NCBI GenBank assembly: GCA_946800325.1
Contig: OX326958.1
Location: forward strand, 20,844,414-20,908,413
Source: Luzula sylvatica
Taxonomy: Eukaryota; Streptophyta; Magnoliopsida; Poales; Juncaceae
Reading direction: 5' to 3'
DNA length: 64,000 bases
Both the position numbers and the translations under genes were made by a program. Of this stretch, positions 1 through 12,370 are shown piece by piece; positions within the stretch are counted from its first letter, which is position 1; each line of letters begins with the position of its first letter. The notes beneath the pieces were generated by a model. It was not told the DNA's origin. It saw only the letters and a program-made list of their open reading frames with translations, and did not search any database.

Positions 1-425
1 GACAATGGAAATCTCCAGTTTGATATTCACTGGAGAAGTTTCCATTGCAACATCCTGTCTATTATAATCTTTCTGGCCGAAATAATCTTGTTATTTAAAA
101 ATGGACCCCTATTAATTTTTAAATTTTAGTGGTGCAATAATGTAGTATGTCCCTTTCCAAGCTGTTTTCTTAATGCTAATTTTAATTTTAATTTTAATTT
201 CGTAGTTGAATTGGACAACGAATTTATATTTCTAATCAGTCAATGAAAACCTTTTGAAAAGGAATTATTGTGTTTTTTCAATCTATTGTCCAATCAAATT
301 TTTCGAAGTAAGTCGCGAGACTTACTTTCTCATTCTTTAACAAATTTTGTCAATAAATTGATTTTTTATTTTATATTTTACTTTGCAGAGCCTTTATCAA
401 ATTTGCTTTTAAAAGAAAGACGGTA

Positions 426-1959
426 ATGAGTTGTTTATGCGATTTATTCAGAAAGAATGGTTCTCTCGAAGCTGTTCGACAAAATGAAGGTAATAAATTT
501 TGACCTTCATTATATTCATAATTAATATTAATATTTCGTTACGATTTTAATTTCAGATATACCAGGAATTAATAAAATAAGAATATTCTCGTACAATGAA
601 TTGAAAAAAGCGACAAATAATTTCAGCCTCGAAAACAAAGTTGGCGAAGGCGGTTTCGGCTCCGTCTACATGGTAGGATATATACGATATTTTTAATCTT
701 CAAAGAGGGCATATAAGTAGAACATTATTTTATTTATTTTTCAGGGGATATTAAAAGACAGGACGAGTATAGCGGTTAAAGTACTCTCAACAGAATCCAG
801 ACAAGGCGTCAGAGAATTTCTAACCGAATTAACTGTCATTTCGGACATTGTCCACGACAATCTCGTCAGAATGCTTGGTTGTTGCGTCGAAGGCACTCAA
901 AGGATTCTCGTTTATCCTTACATGGAAAATAATAGCCTCGCTCAAACCTTATTAGGTATATATTAATTTTCAAATATATAAACCTTCTAAAAATAAATAA
1001 GTAATATTATTTAAATTTATGCTTTTAGGGAGGAATACTACGAATATAATGTTTGATTGGAGTACGAGAGTGAAGTTAAGCGTAGGAATAGCGAGAGGAC
1101 TTGCATTTCTTCACGAACAAATAAGGCCTCCGATTATTCATAGAGATATTAAAGCGAGTAATATTTTGTTAGATAGAGATTTGACGCCAAAAATATCTGA
1201 TTTTGGTTTGGCTAAACTTCTCCCGCCTAATACCACCCATGTTAGCACCCGCGTCGCCGGTACCATGTGCGTTACAATTTTATTCAATTTTTATTAGAAA
1301 AACGAGGTTTATTTATTTATTTATTTTATAATTTTGTAGAGGATATTTGGCGCCGGAATATGCGATAAGGGGACAAGTAACGAGAAAATCGGACATTTAT
1401 AGTTTTGGAGTTCTTTTATTAGAAATAGTTAGTGGACGATGCAATACAAATACAAGACTACCTTACGAAGATCAATTCCTTCTAGAAAGGGTACAAAATA
1501 ACAATAAAAAAAAATCATATTTTCTAATAAATAAAAAAAAAAAATTTTGTGTAGACGTGGGCGTTATACGAGAGGGGAGACATGGAGAAAATAATCGATG
1601 CGTTTTTGGGGGACGATTTGGACGTTAAAGAAGCGATTACTTTCTTAAAAGTAGCGTTGTTGTGCACCCAAGATGCTACCAAATTACGTCCCGCGATGTC
1701 CTCCGTGGTTAAGTTTTTAACTGGAGAGAAATCAATCAGTAGCGAGAAAATCACGAAACCGGCCGTGATTAGCGATTTCATGGATTTGAAAATTAAAAGT
1801 GGGAACGATGAGAAAAAGAAAAATAATAATGATTTTGGTAATTATGGGCAAGTCTCGACGAGTATTTCTTCTTCAATTGCTGGTAATAATACAATGTTTT
1901 CTTCCGAGGATGACAGTAACACGCTCATGTCCGTAACGTTCTCCTCCGATAGGGACTAA
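426..1959 (+). CDS. CRPK1-like: Receptor-like cytoplasmic kinase, CRPK1/At1g16670-like
   Basis: Serine/threonine kinase expected to act in the cytoplasm or at the plasma membrane; Arabidopsis CRPK1 phosphorylates 14-3-3 proteins in cold signalling. Six exons join in frame: 426-489, 557-672, 745-955, 1029-1266, 1340-1490, 1555-1959, giving 394 aa, close to the family length of about 390. Visible motifs are the glycine loop GEGGFGSVY, the VAIK-type lysine in SIAVKVL, catalytic HRDIKASN (RD-type), DFGLAKL and the GYLAPEYA stretch split by intron 4. There is no signal peptide or membrane segment. The start is MSCLCDLF, whose cysteines could be acylated. The serine/asparagine-rich tail after about residue 300 is poorly conserved. 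Sequence 1-425 upstream looks like 5' UTR or promoter. The kinase family is certain; orthology to CRPK1 rather than a close paralogue is inferred. Confidence 0.85.
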
Positions 1960-2112
1960 ATTGCAAAAAAGTTATTTGCCACTTTTTTTTTGCCATTTGA
2001 GAGATATTTTTAGAAATAAATTAAATTGCTTTTTTTTTTTAAATGTTGTGTATATTTTGGATGATGTCTCGGAAGTATGTTGATCTTTTTTTGTATATAC
2101 TAGAAAAAATTA
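1960..2112. other. 3' flank of the kinase gene
   Basis: Short AT- and T-rich stretch after the stop codon, with AATAAA-like sequence near 2015. It is probably the 3' UTR and polyadenylation region and ends at the candidate Helitron border. Confidence 0.4.
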
Positions 2113-3080
2113 TCCGTGCTTCGCAGCAGTTTTTGTATGAAAGTATTTAATGTGTCTTGATACATTATTTTTTCTTGATAATCAAAACAAAGCAATAAAA
2201 TATATGCTTTAAAATTGATTTGTTATCATTGTTACAAAACACAACATCTTTCAATAGATATAATTTTGCTCATGTGACCATGAAGTGACACGTCTTTTTT
2301 TTTTTATTTTTTTTTTTTATTATTGCAATCCAAATTATACCCATTTATGGAAGAAAAATATAATTGGCTCCCAAACTCATCACAATATCCTTGATGAGGT
2401 GACAAAGTGAATTGATTAACATTTTTAATTGACTCAATTATGACAAGTTTAATTAACACATTAATAATTTATAATATGATAATATTAATAAATATTAATT
2501 GACGTGTCGTTTCAATTAAACGGTCAATTAAATCGTTAATTAAGTCAATCAATAATACTAATCAACCTATTTAATCTCTCTTACCGCCTCATCAAAGATG
2601 TTATTTTTGTGTTATTGGGGCTCTATATATAATTTCCCTATGAAATTATGGCCCAATTGTTAATTTCTTATGGTATAATTTACAATTGTGTTTTTTTTAT
2701 TGATATTTTTTATGTTAATGAATAACATTTTAAATATATATTTCGGTTTTATATGCATTATTCACGGTTTTCTTTTATTTGTTTTGAAACTTTTATTTTG
2801 TTTAAATTATAACATCTTATATTTTTTTATTTTGTGTGGATTTATAATGATGAACCAATTTCATGGACCCTTATTATAATGCATATATCCACGATAGACA
2901 AATTTCATGAACCTTTATTAATTATAATACATTTATTGACATCAATATATTTGCAAATATATTATAATTATATAATTGAGTTTAAACGTACCCACGCAAA
3001 TTCTATTTAAACAAATTATGCAAACACATGTAAAAAAAAGGTATGAAGTCCCGCGCAATTGTTGCGCGGGTTATTGCTAG
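2113..3080 (+). mobile_element. Candidate non-autonomous Helitron
   Basis: The right end has the textbook Helitron layout. A perfect hairpin with CCCGCGCAA / TTGCGCGGG arms (about 3051-3070) is followed by TTATTG and then CTAG at 3077-3080, with T as the next base. A matching left end, TC preceded by A (TCCGTGCTTCGC), lies at 2113, giving an element of about 968 bp inserted between A and T. No Rep/helicase coding is present, so it would be non-autonomous. The right end is well supported; the left end is a guess from TC plus the typical GC-rich start. Confidence 0.5.
2366..2624. mobile_element. Small TIR element (MITE) within the Helitron
   Basis: Imperfect terminal inverted repeats: GGCTCCCAAA...CCTTGATGAGGTG on the left and the complement of CCTCATCAAAG...TTGGGGCTC on the right. 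They flank AT-rich sequence made of AATTGA/TTAATT words. No coding capacity. The target duplication is not clear. Confidence 0.35.
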
Positions 3081-4290
3081 TATTATATAAAGTATAAACA
3101 CAATCATACCAATTAATTACATGTCGCTAGCTTTAGGCTTATAATTAAACCTTACAACCTACAACCAAACAGCAACTATCTATTTCAAAATATAGAAAAG
3201 TCACAAAACCAAAAACAAAAAAATTATAACTACCTTACAAGAACTTTATAAGAAAGAATACATAGATTTTTATGAATAAAAAGAAACAGGAAGATGAATG
3301 ACAATACATACTTATATTAATTACGACATAGAAAGAAAGATGGATTTTTTTTAATAAAGGTTACGTATCAAGGCTTTGTGACTGTGACCGTAAAAGAAAT
3401 ATGAGTCGAATTAAATGAATAAATAAATAAAAAGGTGTATTTTGATGGGTGAAGGAGGGAGTGAAATTAATGATGACAAGTACATGAATTGGAAAAAAAA
3501 AAGACATTTGCATTTTTAACGCGCAAGTCCATAAAATAAATGAGAAATTCATGAAAATATTATTACCTTTCCTAAGAAAATAGGAGATAGAAGGGCGAGG
3601 GAAGTTTTCCGCAAGAAGAAATAAATAGCCAAAATATGAAAAGTAATGTGTAAAAAGCACCAAATTATAAGTCGACCTAATAACTACTGAAATGTCAAGG
3701 AAAATGAAAAGAATACCTCATTTTAGTGTAAGCATTATTCGGTAAGATTAGTTGCCCACATATTCCTCTGTATAAATGAAAAGTCATCGAAATTTCATAT
3801 ATTCAAATGTGCACAATTTGCAGTGTACCGACCAAGAAGTCAAGTAATAAAAACACAAAATAAGCCATGTTCTCTCTCTCTTCTCTCTAACAATGCGTAC
3901 GTGTGCTTCTCTGAGTTCTCTCTTCTCTCTCTCTCTCTCACTATACGTAGGATGGGAGAAGGATGAGGGTTTAGGGGAAAAAGAATATGGTTTACATATT
4001 TAGACCTACCAATGACTGGCGTAGATTAACACATGAATATGAATGGTCAGATAAGAAATTACGTGGCCCAGTCCGTAAACGCCAAGTGGTGGTCTTTTTA
4101 AAGGGAGAACAAAACAATTTTCTCGTCAAGAAGAGTTTGAAATGTATGATTGGCTTTTGTAAAATAAAATGACCATTTCTCAAGTATCAAATTCCATAAA
4201 TCAAAATAGCATTACAACAAAAACAAGTCACCTTAACAAATTTCACTAATTCCATTCTTTTTACAAATTAAAAAAAAAAAAAAAAAATAC
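3081..4290. other. Intergenic region between kinase and DOT2 genes
   Basis: Downstream region of both the kinase (+) and DOT2 (-), so the genes are convergent. It holds A-rich sequence, a CT-rich microsatellite-like tract around 3870-3945 and no credible ORF. The short ORFs here have no family resemblance. Confidence 0.4.
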
Positions 4291-7200
4291 TTAATTTTTC
4301 GGTTTCTTCGGGGGCGGCGGCGGCATGCTTCCCGCTTCCGGATTCCTTTTAATCCCAAGAAAATGTTCCACCTTCAAACAAAATCACTCCGAATTAAAAA
4401 AAACATAAAAAATATATATAAATATTAATCAAATTACCTTTCTATCCCCGAGCATGGGAGTCAAACTCCCCACATCCTTCTCCACCGTCGCAAATCCGCT
4501 TCTCGGATCGCTCGTTTGCCTGCCGCCATAAAAATAAAATAAATAAAAATAAAACAATTTATAACATTTTAAATAATTAATTAATTAATTAATTAATTAC
4601 CCGGGTCTGACGTTGCCGGTCAAGACGATATAAGGAGTCTGCATCCTCGCCTGAGCCTCGCGCATCTTCTCCATCGACTGCAACGGCGTGTCGTTATCCC
4701 TCATCTGTTTCGCCTTCAATTCTTCTTGAAACTTCTTCAACCTCTTCTCCTGCTTCATCTTCCCCGGCCCCTTCCCGTGAAACTTGTGCGACAAGTTCCT
4801 GAACGCCTCCTTCGGCGTCATCTACAAAACAAAATAAAATAAAGACATAATTTCATGGATACCCCACTTTGAGGAGTATATACTAGTTATTTAAAATTTT
4901 GAGAATAATATTGATTTCAGCAATTTATGGTTTTAAATATTATTTCAGAACGAAAGTTATTCAACATCATCGAAAAATAATTTTAAAAATTAAGTAATTG
5001 ACATATTACTAACGAGAAAGAGGTCGATGGTTTTTAAATGAAATAATAGGGGTATATGTGATATATTAAGAATTTTATAGGGGTAATCATGATATTTGAA
5101 GGGTTTTGAAGGGGTATCCATGATATTTAAAGGAGTTTGCAAGGGGTATTCATGAAATTGTGATATTTTTCAGGGGTACACGTGAAATTGCGCCTAAAAG
5201 AAATTAATTAATTATTTTTTGTGAAACGTACGATGCGGCCGAATTCGTCGGTGCGTTCGATACGGATCTCCTTTTCTCTGGGGCCCGCTTCGTCGGTGAG
5301 ACCGACGAGTTTGCTCTTCTTCTTGTCCATGGTTCTCCCGCCCCAATCGATTCCTTCGTTTAGCGTGCCCCTGTCTTTCAGGAGTTTCAACGCGCCGGCT
5401 AAGCCCTTCCCTACGGAGCGCTCGTGTATCATGTCGTCGAGGGGGGTTTCGTCTTTTTCCGTCTCTTTTTCGTCTGTTTGTGGTTGTTGGGATTCGGTTG
5501 GGGGTGGTGGGAGTTCTGACCGTTCGCTGCCATCGGCTGTTTCGTCCTTTTTTGCTGATTCTGTTTTTTCGTCTTCGTCCATGAATACATTTTCTGTTTC
5601 CGGTTTTCTCGTTTCTGTAAAATAAAATTAATTAATTAAGTGAAATAATAACGTTAAATATTATTAATTAATTAAATTAAATTACCTTCTTTCAACTGAA
5701 GACCCCAAACAAATTCTTCCATCTCGCTAATAACAACACTATTATTATTATCATTATCATTAATATTATTATTATTATTATTATTATTATTATCAATTTC
5801 CATGTCATTATTAACATGTTTCTCAGTGGCTAAACTCGCAATTTTCTTGAAATCGAGATTACCAAAACCCTCTTCCTTCTTCCTCGAAATAGCTAGTTTC
5901 CTCGCTTGTTCGACAGACTTTTGCAAGTCCTCGTAATCATCACCAAAAACCAGTTTTTCATTTCCATCATCCTCGCCCAAAAACCGGGAATCCGTTTCCC
6001 GGCCCATTTGCTCCATCCTCGAAAGCCTAGTCGCCTCCTCGGCTATCTCGATGGCAGAGTTATAAACGCTTCGTTTCGTTTCCAACTCCGTTTTTTCTTT
6101 GTCGACTAGTTTGCCTAAACGGGTCGGGTCATTTCGGGATCCTAAATCCGCGAGGCCGAGACCCGAAGCTTTGGCTTCGGCTTCTAGAAGGTCGAGATCA
6201 AGCTTGTCCTTTTTTCGCAGGGATTTTTTCTTTTTGGGTTTTTTGAACTGGAACATTTCTTCTTGCGTGTAGTATTCTGACGAGGTTTTTGTCGTTGAGG
6301 TTAAATCCAGAGCTGGTTTTTTTGTGGACACTCCTGAAATTCTCCTTCGAAGCTGCGGATAAATATAATTATTATTTAAAAGAAGGGAAAATTAAATAAA
6401 TTAAAGGGAAATTTGGAGAAATAAATTACCTCTTCGAGTTTTTTTTCGGCTTCGCCAGTAAAACGACCACCTTCATCTAATGTAACCCCCTGAAAATAAA
6501 TAAATAAATAAAAGAAATTAAATTATGGGAAATTTGCAAAAGTGCTGCATTATGCCAAAATCACAAAAAGTCCATACATGCAATATGTTACTGACAATTA
6601 CAAAAAAAAAAACTGCGTTTTGTTTTGGTTTAGTTCTTATATTTTATTTTGCAATTTTGAGTAATGTAATATGTAAGGGTCTTTTTGGCAATTTAGAAAT
6701 AATGCAGGATTTGTTTTGCAAAAATAATTTAAAAATTAAAGAAAATTACCTCGTCCTGAACTGGATCATCATATTGAGGAAGCATTGGTTTCTTAAATTC
6801 AGTATCATCGCTAAACCTTCAATTTAAACAAAAAAGTAAACATCATAAATTATTCACAAAAAATACGTTTTTTTTAAATAAATATACCAAATTAAAACAA
6901 AACAAAAACTTACTTGTCAGAATAAATTCCAGTTTTTTTCTTCGAAGCTTTGTACAATTCATTTCTATTTTTTTGTTCACCAATCTCCACATTTTCAAGC
7001 ATGTCCACATCTAGAATAACAAACAAAAAGATTAAAATAAAATATTTTTCGTATAAAGTTAAATAATTTAGGGTTTTGGCGGTACCTTGATTTAAATCAT
7101 CACCATCGAGAATATTTTGGTCTTTGAGCGTCAGAACCACGGCCCCGCCTTCGATTACTTTATCGAGACCGTGCAGAACTTTCATCCCAGCCAAATGATC

Positions 7201-8152
7201 TTAAAATAATCAAATAATATAGCATTTGTTTTCATAATATACCATTTTAATATATCAAAATTTAAAAAAAAGAGAATGTACCTTTGGCAACTTCTGCATC
7301 GTCTTCGTCGCTTTCTTCGAATAATTTGTCCTGAAAAATGTTAAAATTAAATAATGGTTAGAAATTAATAATTACAGGAAAATAAAATATTGTGAAATTA
7401 AAAATTATATTAAATGGACCTGTTCTAGAGAGAGACGAAGAGCTTTGGCTCTGTCTTGTTTTCGTTTTTCTTCGAGTTTCCGACTTTTACTAACCCATGA
7501 TAATATATCAGAGTCTTTATCTTCTTCTTTCTCTCTCTCCTTTAATCTCTCCTCTTTCATCCTGCATAATTTCACTGAATTTAGAGATAAGTACTTCATA
7601 ATTCTTTGATTGTATTTTTTTATAAAAAGAGACTTACTTGACGATCTTTTCACGAAGTTCAGAGGCTTTTTCATCGTCTTTTCTCTCTGATTTTCTAGAA
7701 GCTTCTTTGTCGTTATCTTTCTCTCTCTCCATGCTTCTCTCTCTATCTCTCGGTTTCTCTTTTTCTTTGTTCCTCTCTCCATCCTTGTCCCTATTCCTAT
7801 TCTTCTCCTTATCCCTCTCTTTCTCTCTATCTCTTGGTTTTTCTCTAACCTTGTCTTTCTCTCTCTCCCTCTCCTTATCCCTATTCCGCTCTTTATCCCT
7901 ATTTCGTTCTTTATCCTTCTCCTTATTCCTATCTCTCTCCTTCTCCTTATTATCCCTATCCTTATCCCTATTCCGCTCTTTATCCCTGTTCTCCCTATCA
8001 TTATCCTTGATATCCCTGCTCTTTCGAGGATCCTTGGAGCCATCATCATGGCGATCTTTATCCCTCTTCCTCGAATCCCTATCCCTATCTCTTCTATGCT
8101 GCTCGTCAGGATCCAATTGAAACTCGCCAGGCTCCATCTCCGACATACCCAT
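4291..8152 (-). CDS. DOT2: SART1-family tri-snRNP protein DOT2/MDF
   Basis: Plant homologue of SART1/Snu66, a nuclear component of the U4/U6.U5 tri-snRNP needed for spliceosome activation; in Arabidopsis it supports meristem function and vein patterning. Twelve exons on the minus strand join in frame: 8152-7638, 7561-7420, 7330-7282, 7199-7086, 7010-6914, 6816-6750, 6489-6430, 6352-5686, 5614-5232, 4821-4601, 4519-4438, 4371-4291, giving 825 aa against about 820 in Arabidopsis. The N-terminus (about residues 15-170) is an RD/KE/RE-rich charged repeat. Conserved blocks include DILSWVSKSRKLEEKR, GMKVLHGLDKVIEGGAV, DMLENVEIGEQK, RFTGEAEKKLEEL, KKKSLRKKDKLDLDLLEAEA, GKGLAGALKLLKDRGTL, RIERTDEFGR, SHKFHGKGPGKMK and the C-terminal DRKVEHFLGIKR with a proline/lysine tail. 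The first ATG of the conserved frame could be 8152, 8146 or 8137; I chose 8152. An ATT microsatellite in exon 8 encodes an asparagine run. Confidence 0.93.
4845..5200. repeat. Foldback-like insert in a DOT2 intron
   Basis: The intron between exons 9 and 10 contains repeated GGGGTAT(C/T)CATGAAATT-type words. They are in one orientation at about 5040-5195 and the opposite at about 4848-4875, so the transcript could fold. The same words occur at 14280-14400 and 35090-35465, marking a dispersed family. Confidence 0.5.
5755..5802 (-). repeat. ATT microsatellite coding for poly-Asn in DOT2
   Basis: Trinucleotide repeat within DOT2 exon 8. On the coding strand it gives an asparagine run interrupted by Ile and Asp, in a non-conserved linker of the protein. 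Confidence 0.8.
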
Positions 8153-9413
8153 CACAAATTTCACCAAAATACCTTCAAATTCGTCGACCAATCTGGAATT
8201 TGAGCTTCGGAATTGCAAAGAAGAGAAGAACGATTCGTCGAATCTTTGGACAAAGTTAGGGTTTCGTACAAAGAGAAAGAGAAGGCATATGTTAATTGTT
8301 ACCATAATTAATACCCAAAATTCTCCCATAAATAAATTCAATACAAAAAAAAAGCCCTTTAGTTTTTATATGGGCCTAAAAAGCCTGTTAAATTAATATT
8401 TTCATGAATTTGATCAAGGAAAAAGAAAATGTGGGTAGTTTATTTTTGTTCTTTGATTAAAGCAAAAATATGGTATCAAAACACACAAAAAAAAAGTAGG
8501 AAATTATATTAATTCAACACAACACCCTCTCTGTCCTAAATATCACATTCGATTAACATGTCAACTAATGGAACACATAATTAATAAAATATATATTAAT
8601 ATTAATTAGAAATTGTTTATTTGATACTAAGTTAACAACAATAATTTAATCATGTATAGATTTTGAAATTAAACATCATCTTAATATTTGTGTTAAATTT
8701 GTGGTTAGATTGTGTGATCTTATCATTATTTATGTAAAAGAGGAAAAAGCTCACATTTTTATTTATATAAAAGAGGAATTCTCATTTTTTTTTCCCAAAG
8801 CCAATAGATGCTTGACATGTGTATTGTCTGAAAAATATTTTGTAGACTTGGTTTTTCAAAACCATTACATTATTGAAACGGTTCACAAGGGTCCATGGCT
8901 TTAAATACATTTTTTTCTTTCTACGGACGCGATCGATGGCGCTCGAAGATTAATTATTTTCATAAGCATATTCTAGAGGTTTATAATTAGACTTTCCAAT
9001 TATTTTGATATTAACGAACGGTGATCGATCTTGACGGTATTGTCTGGAGAAAGAGAGGAGGGCAGATAAAAAATAACTTATACCGAACCAACATTACAAT
9101 AATTTTTTAGGGACCAAACATACACATTTACGCTGTTACAGTGATAAAATATATTGTTCATGTTCACGAAGAAGACAACCTCGATGATGATGATTTCCGA
9201 TAAAAAAAATGAGGATATTATAATTAGGGTTTGCATGATTAAAATGGACTTTTTACTTAATGTACTTGCCAGATATTCTTTAATGTATTATTCTCATTTA
9301 TAATATATTCCTTGGCGTATTATTATCCACAATAAAATAGAGCGACTTATTTGAATAATTAAATTTGAATGATTTCAATATATGACAATTACATGTTTTA
9401 TGAATATATATTA
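8153..9413. other. DOT2 upstream region and downstream flank of NAC gene
   Basis: Presumed DOT2 5' UTR and promoter (8153 to about 8500), then AT-rich intergenic sequence. The open frame continuing upstream of the DOT2 start to 8341 has no conserved residues and is probably UTR. No other gene is visible. Confidence 0.4.
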
Positions 9414-9455
9414 TCAGGAACAGACACGTGCAACGCACGTGCCCGAAAGTTCAAT
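9414..9455 (-). mobile_element. Possible Helitron 3' terminus
   Basis: Read on the minus strand, the hairpin CACGTGC-GTT-GCACGTG is followed by TCTGTTC and CTGA at 9417-9414, then T. This fits the Helitron CTRR end rule. No partner 5' end was found and the body would run towards the NAC 3' end, so this may be an isolated terminus or chance. Confidence 0.3.
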
Positions 9456-9708
9456 GTAGAAGAAGTAGACTTGTAATTTGCATACAATATATACAACGAT
9501 TTTATCCTGTTAATTAAATATATATGTACAACAATTTGTTCAAGGCAACAATCAAATAATCCCTTTTTGATCAATTATCTGAAAATATATGTACACACAC
9601 TCTAAATAAAATAATATCCATGTACAAATCTTTAAATCCTAAAAAAAAAAAAAAGACAATCCACCAAATTAAACCCCTTCTAAAAATCTAAACTCCAATT
9701 TAATCAAC

Positions 9709-12245
9709 TTAAAAGGGGTTAAACATGTAATTCTCCATTTGCCCTTCAAACTTTGTAAGATTACTGAGCATGGCTTTTATGGCCTTCTTGTCAGAATCAT
9801 ATTCTAAAACCCCACCATTAATAGGAACATTCGAGTCTTTGAACGACATAGGAAAGGCCGCAGAGTTAGATCGGAGATGCGGCATCTCAGGGAAGCAAGG
9901 AACCTGTTCTGATTGGTCGAAAGTAATATATGCCGAATCTACGAGCGAAGGAACTGAGGCCGTGCCAGATTCACTGAGATAAGAATCCACACTTGGTCTA
10001 GGGTTTGCACTTTTACTTTTGTGGAAGACCTTGCATAAGACCCAATCTTCCTGTTCAAATTTAATTTTTAAACAACACAAAAATATATTAGAAGTTAATT
10101 CATAGCAAATCTTTGTAGATCATGAAGTTGTTGGTGCACAATTTAAGCATGACAGAACTTTTGCCATATATGGTAGGAAGAAATGAAACCCTAACCAACT
10201 AACTACCTTGAGTGAGAACTTGGGCGGGTCCATGATTACGCCTTCCATGCGAAACTCGTGCATGACCCATTCGGTCTTCTTGCCTTTTGGGGCTCTACCT
10301 TGATAGAATACGAGTGTCTTTCTCATGCCCACTAGTGTCCCCTTTCGGCTGATAGGCCGGTCTTTTCCCGTCGCCTTCCAGTAACCCGATTGAGTCGCTC
10401 GGTTTGTTCTTTGCCCCGTTGCGTACTTTCGATCCCTCAAGCTGTAGAAATACCAATCTTTTCCTCCCACACAAGCAATTTCTAAAAAAAATAGATTAGA
10501 TTAGTGATGATCCATTTTTTAGGGTTTTTAGCAAATTAAAGAGTATAATTGATTTCTGTTTTTGGTAAGATTACATATAGATCCGAAACTCTAGATCATT
10601 AATTGGGTTTCTAAGTTAAGGGGAATAAACTTAGGCAAGAGAATAAATATTTTCAGTTATGTGGTGACGAAAATATTGCCAAATTAGTTTGGCCATGTAT
10701 ACCATGCTTGTACATTTTGATCTCTTTTTTCAACTGAAAAAGCATAGAAGTGTCCATACATATATTAGTGGCTAATTAGTACTATCAAGATCCTTCATCA
10801 TAATTAAATGTTTCCATTGATTTTGCCCAATTGTTTTAAAAATAATTAAATCTTATATGCTAAGTTTTCCATTTTTCAGAGCAAATATCTGGATTTCCTT
10901 CATATGTTAAGTTGCTAACTAGGGGATTTTCTTTTATGACTAAGTTACATACAAATTAAGATCAAGATTAGCCCAATTAAGACGATAAGATATGGGATTA
11001 TCAAAATAATACAAGAAGGAATTAATTAGATGGAGTAGCGTATTGACCTATATAACTTAATTACTTATTGTTCAATCAACAGTATACAATGCTTAATTAG
11101 ATTGTATTAACTATATTAATAGTATGTTTGTTCTAGAATATAATTCACTATTTAGTAAATCCCTATTATGCAAATAAACCAAAAAAAATCTGAACTAATC
11201 AAAATGTTACACGTAATGACCCTTCGAAATTATAAAACATGATTATTAGTTCAATTCTAAATATTCTAAACTTTAGTTTTGCAAAACATATTATATTTTT
11301 GTAATTAAATGTGCATTTGTATACTTGCATTATCCAGTCTAGTTGTTGGAATGGAAATATGAATTGTATATTTAACCCTTTCAAATGTGATATTATTTTA
11401 CATCTTATTGTGAAGGGGTCAACTAGCAAAGTTGGGTATTGAATAAAATTATATTCTCATGAATTAGTTTCTTAAGAAAAACAAGTTGTTGAATTAAAAT
11501 GGACAAATAATCTAAGAAAATATCATCTCAAATTTGCACTTATTTCTATCAAATTATATATCCATTAGCATGATCATAATTAACTTGATGCAACATTTCT
11601 TCAATAAGACTATACTAATTTCTCAAGTTCCCAAAATAAAATTTTCATAAAACAATATTACTATGTACGTATTTAATAAAGTGGTTTAACTAATTAATTA
11701 ATTAGTGTGGAAAGTATATTTTACTTGTCTATATTTTGTTTCGTTCTATAAAAACAATAATATCTTGTTTCTATTAAAATGAAGAAAATAACACCTCAAA
11801 AACCAATATAATTTGTGGTGCAAGTTGAACAAGATAAAAAAAAAGTACCAAGTTATAGGAATAAATGAGAAAATTTCAAAATACAAAAATGGAATCTACA
11901 CAAAATAAAAGCAAGGAGAATTTAAAAAATAAATAACTAATATCTAAAAAATAAATAAAGCAATCTAATTGGTTTTTTTTAAATAAATCAATCTAATTAA
12001 ACAAAGAAACCAAAAAATTCATTCTTGAAATAAATTAATTAGCTAATTAATGATTAATTACCAGGGAGATCCCAAGGTTCACACTTGTTGAGGTCTATAT
12101 CGATCAACATGGGGCTATAATAGATATTGGCGTTGTTACCACCGGCAAGTTTGAAGGAGAGATAGTCCAACACCAACTCGTCGTCTCGAGGGTGGAATCG
12201 AAACCCTGCCGGTAATCTCGACTCCATCATGCTTATCGAGCCCAT
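9709..12245 (-). CDS. NAC021/NAC022-like: NAC transcription factor, NAC1/NAC21-22 type
   Basis: Plant-specific NAC transcription factor, expected in the nucleus; Arabidopsis NAC1 acts downstream of auxin in lateral root formation. Three exons on the minus strand, 12245-12062, 10481-10207 and 10050-9709, join in frame to 266 aa. The NAC domain covers about residues 10-160: subdomain [16 protein letters not shown], then [78 protein letters not shown] and [11 protein letters not shown]. The C-terminal activation region keeps NAC1-type words ([27 protein letters not shown]) but is shorter than in Arabidopsis NAC1. Two in-frame ATGs, MGSISM and MESRLP, start exon 1; the upstream one is annotated. 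Intron 1 is long at 1580 bp. No C-terminal membrane helix is seen. Confidence 0.92.
10482..12061. other. Intron 1 of the NAC gene
   Basis: AT-rich 1.58-kb intron with no recognisable element or ORF of interest. Its junctions fit GT/AG and preserve the frame across the PE codon of the WDLPE motif. Confidence 0.7.
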
Positions 12246-12330
12246 CCCCTTTTTGTATTATTTTCTCTCTCTGTGTGTTTATGTTTGTGTGTGTTTGAGA
12301 GAGAGAGGGACTAAAGAAAAAGATAGAAGG

Positions 12331-12334
<4 letters not shown>

Positions 12335-12367
<33 letters not shown>
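12335..12367. repeat. GA microsatellite in the NAC 5' leader
   Basis: Run of GA dinucleotides about 90-120 bp upstream of the NAC start, continuing into shorter GAGAG words to about 12430. On the sense strand this is a CT-rich leader typical of plant 5' UTR and core-promoter regions. Confidence 0.85.

Positions 12368-12370
<3 letters not shown>

Noticed and set aside
5221..5625. Plus-strand open frame of 134 codons
   Set aside because: Antisense of DOT2 exon 9, which aligns with the SART1 family.
7638..8120. Plus-strand open frame rich in Ser/Leu
   Set aside because: Exact antisense of the charged RD/RE repeat in DOT2 exon 1; its composition is a by-product.
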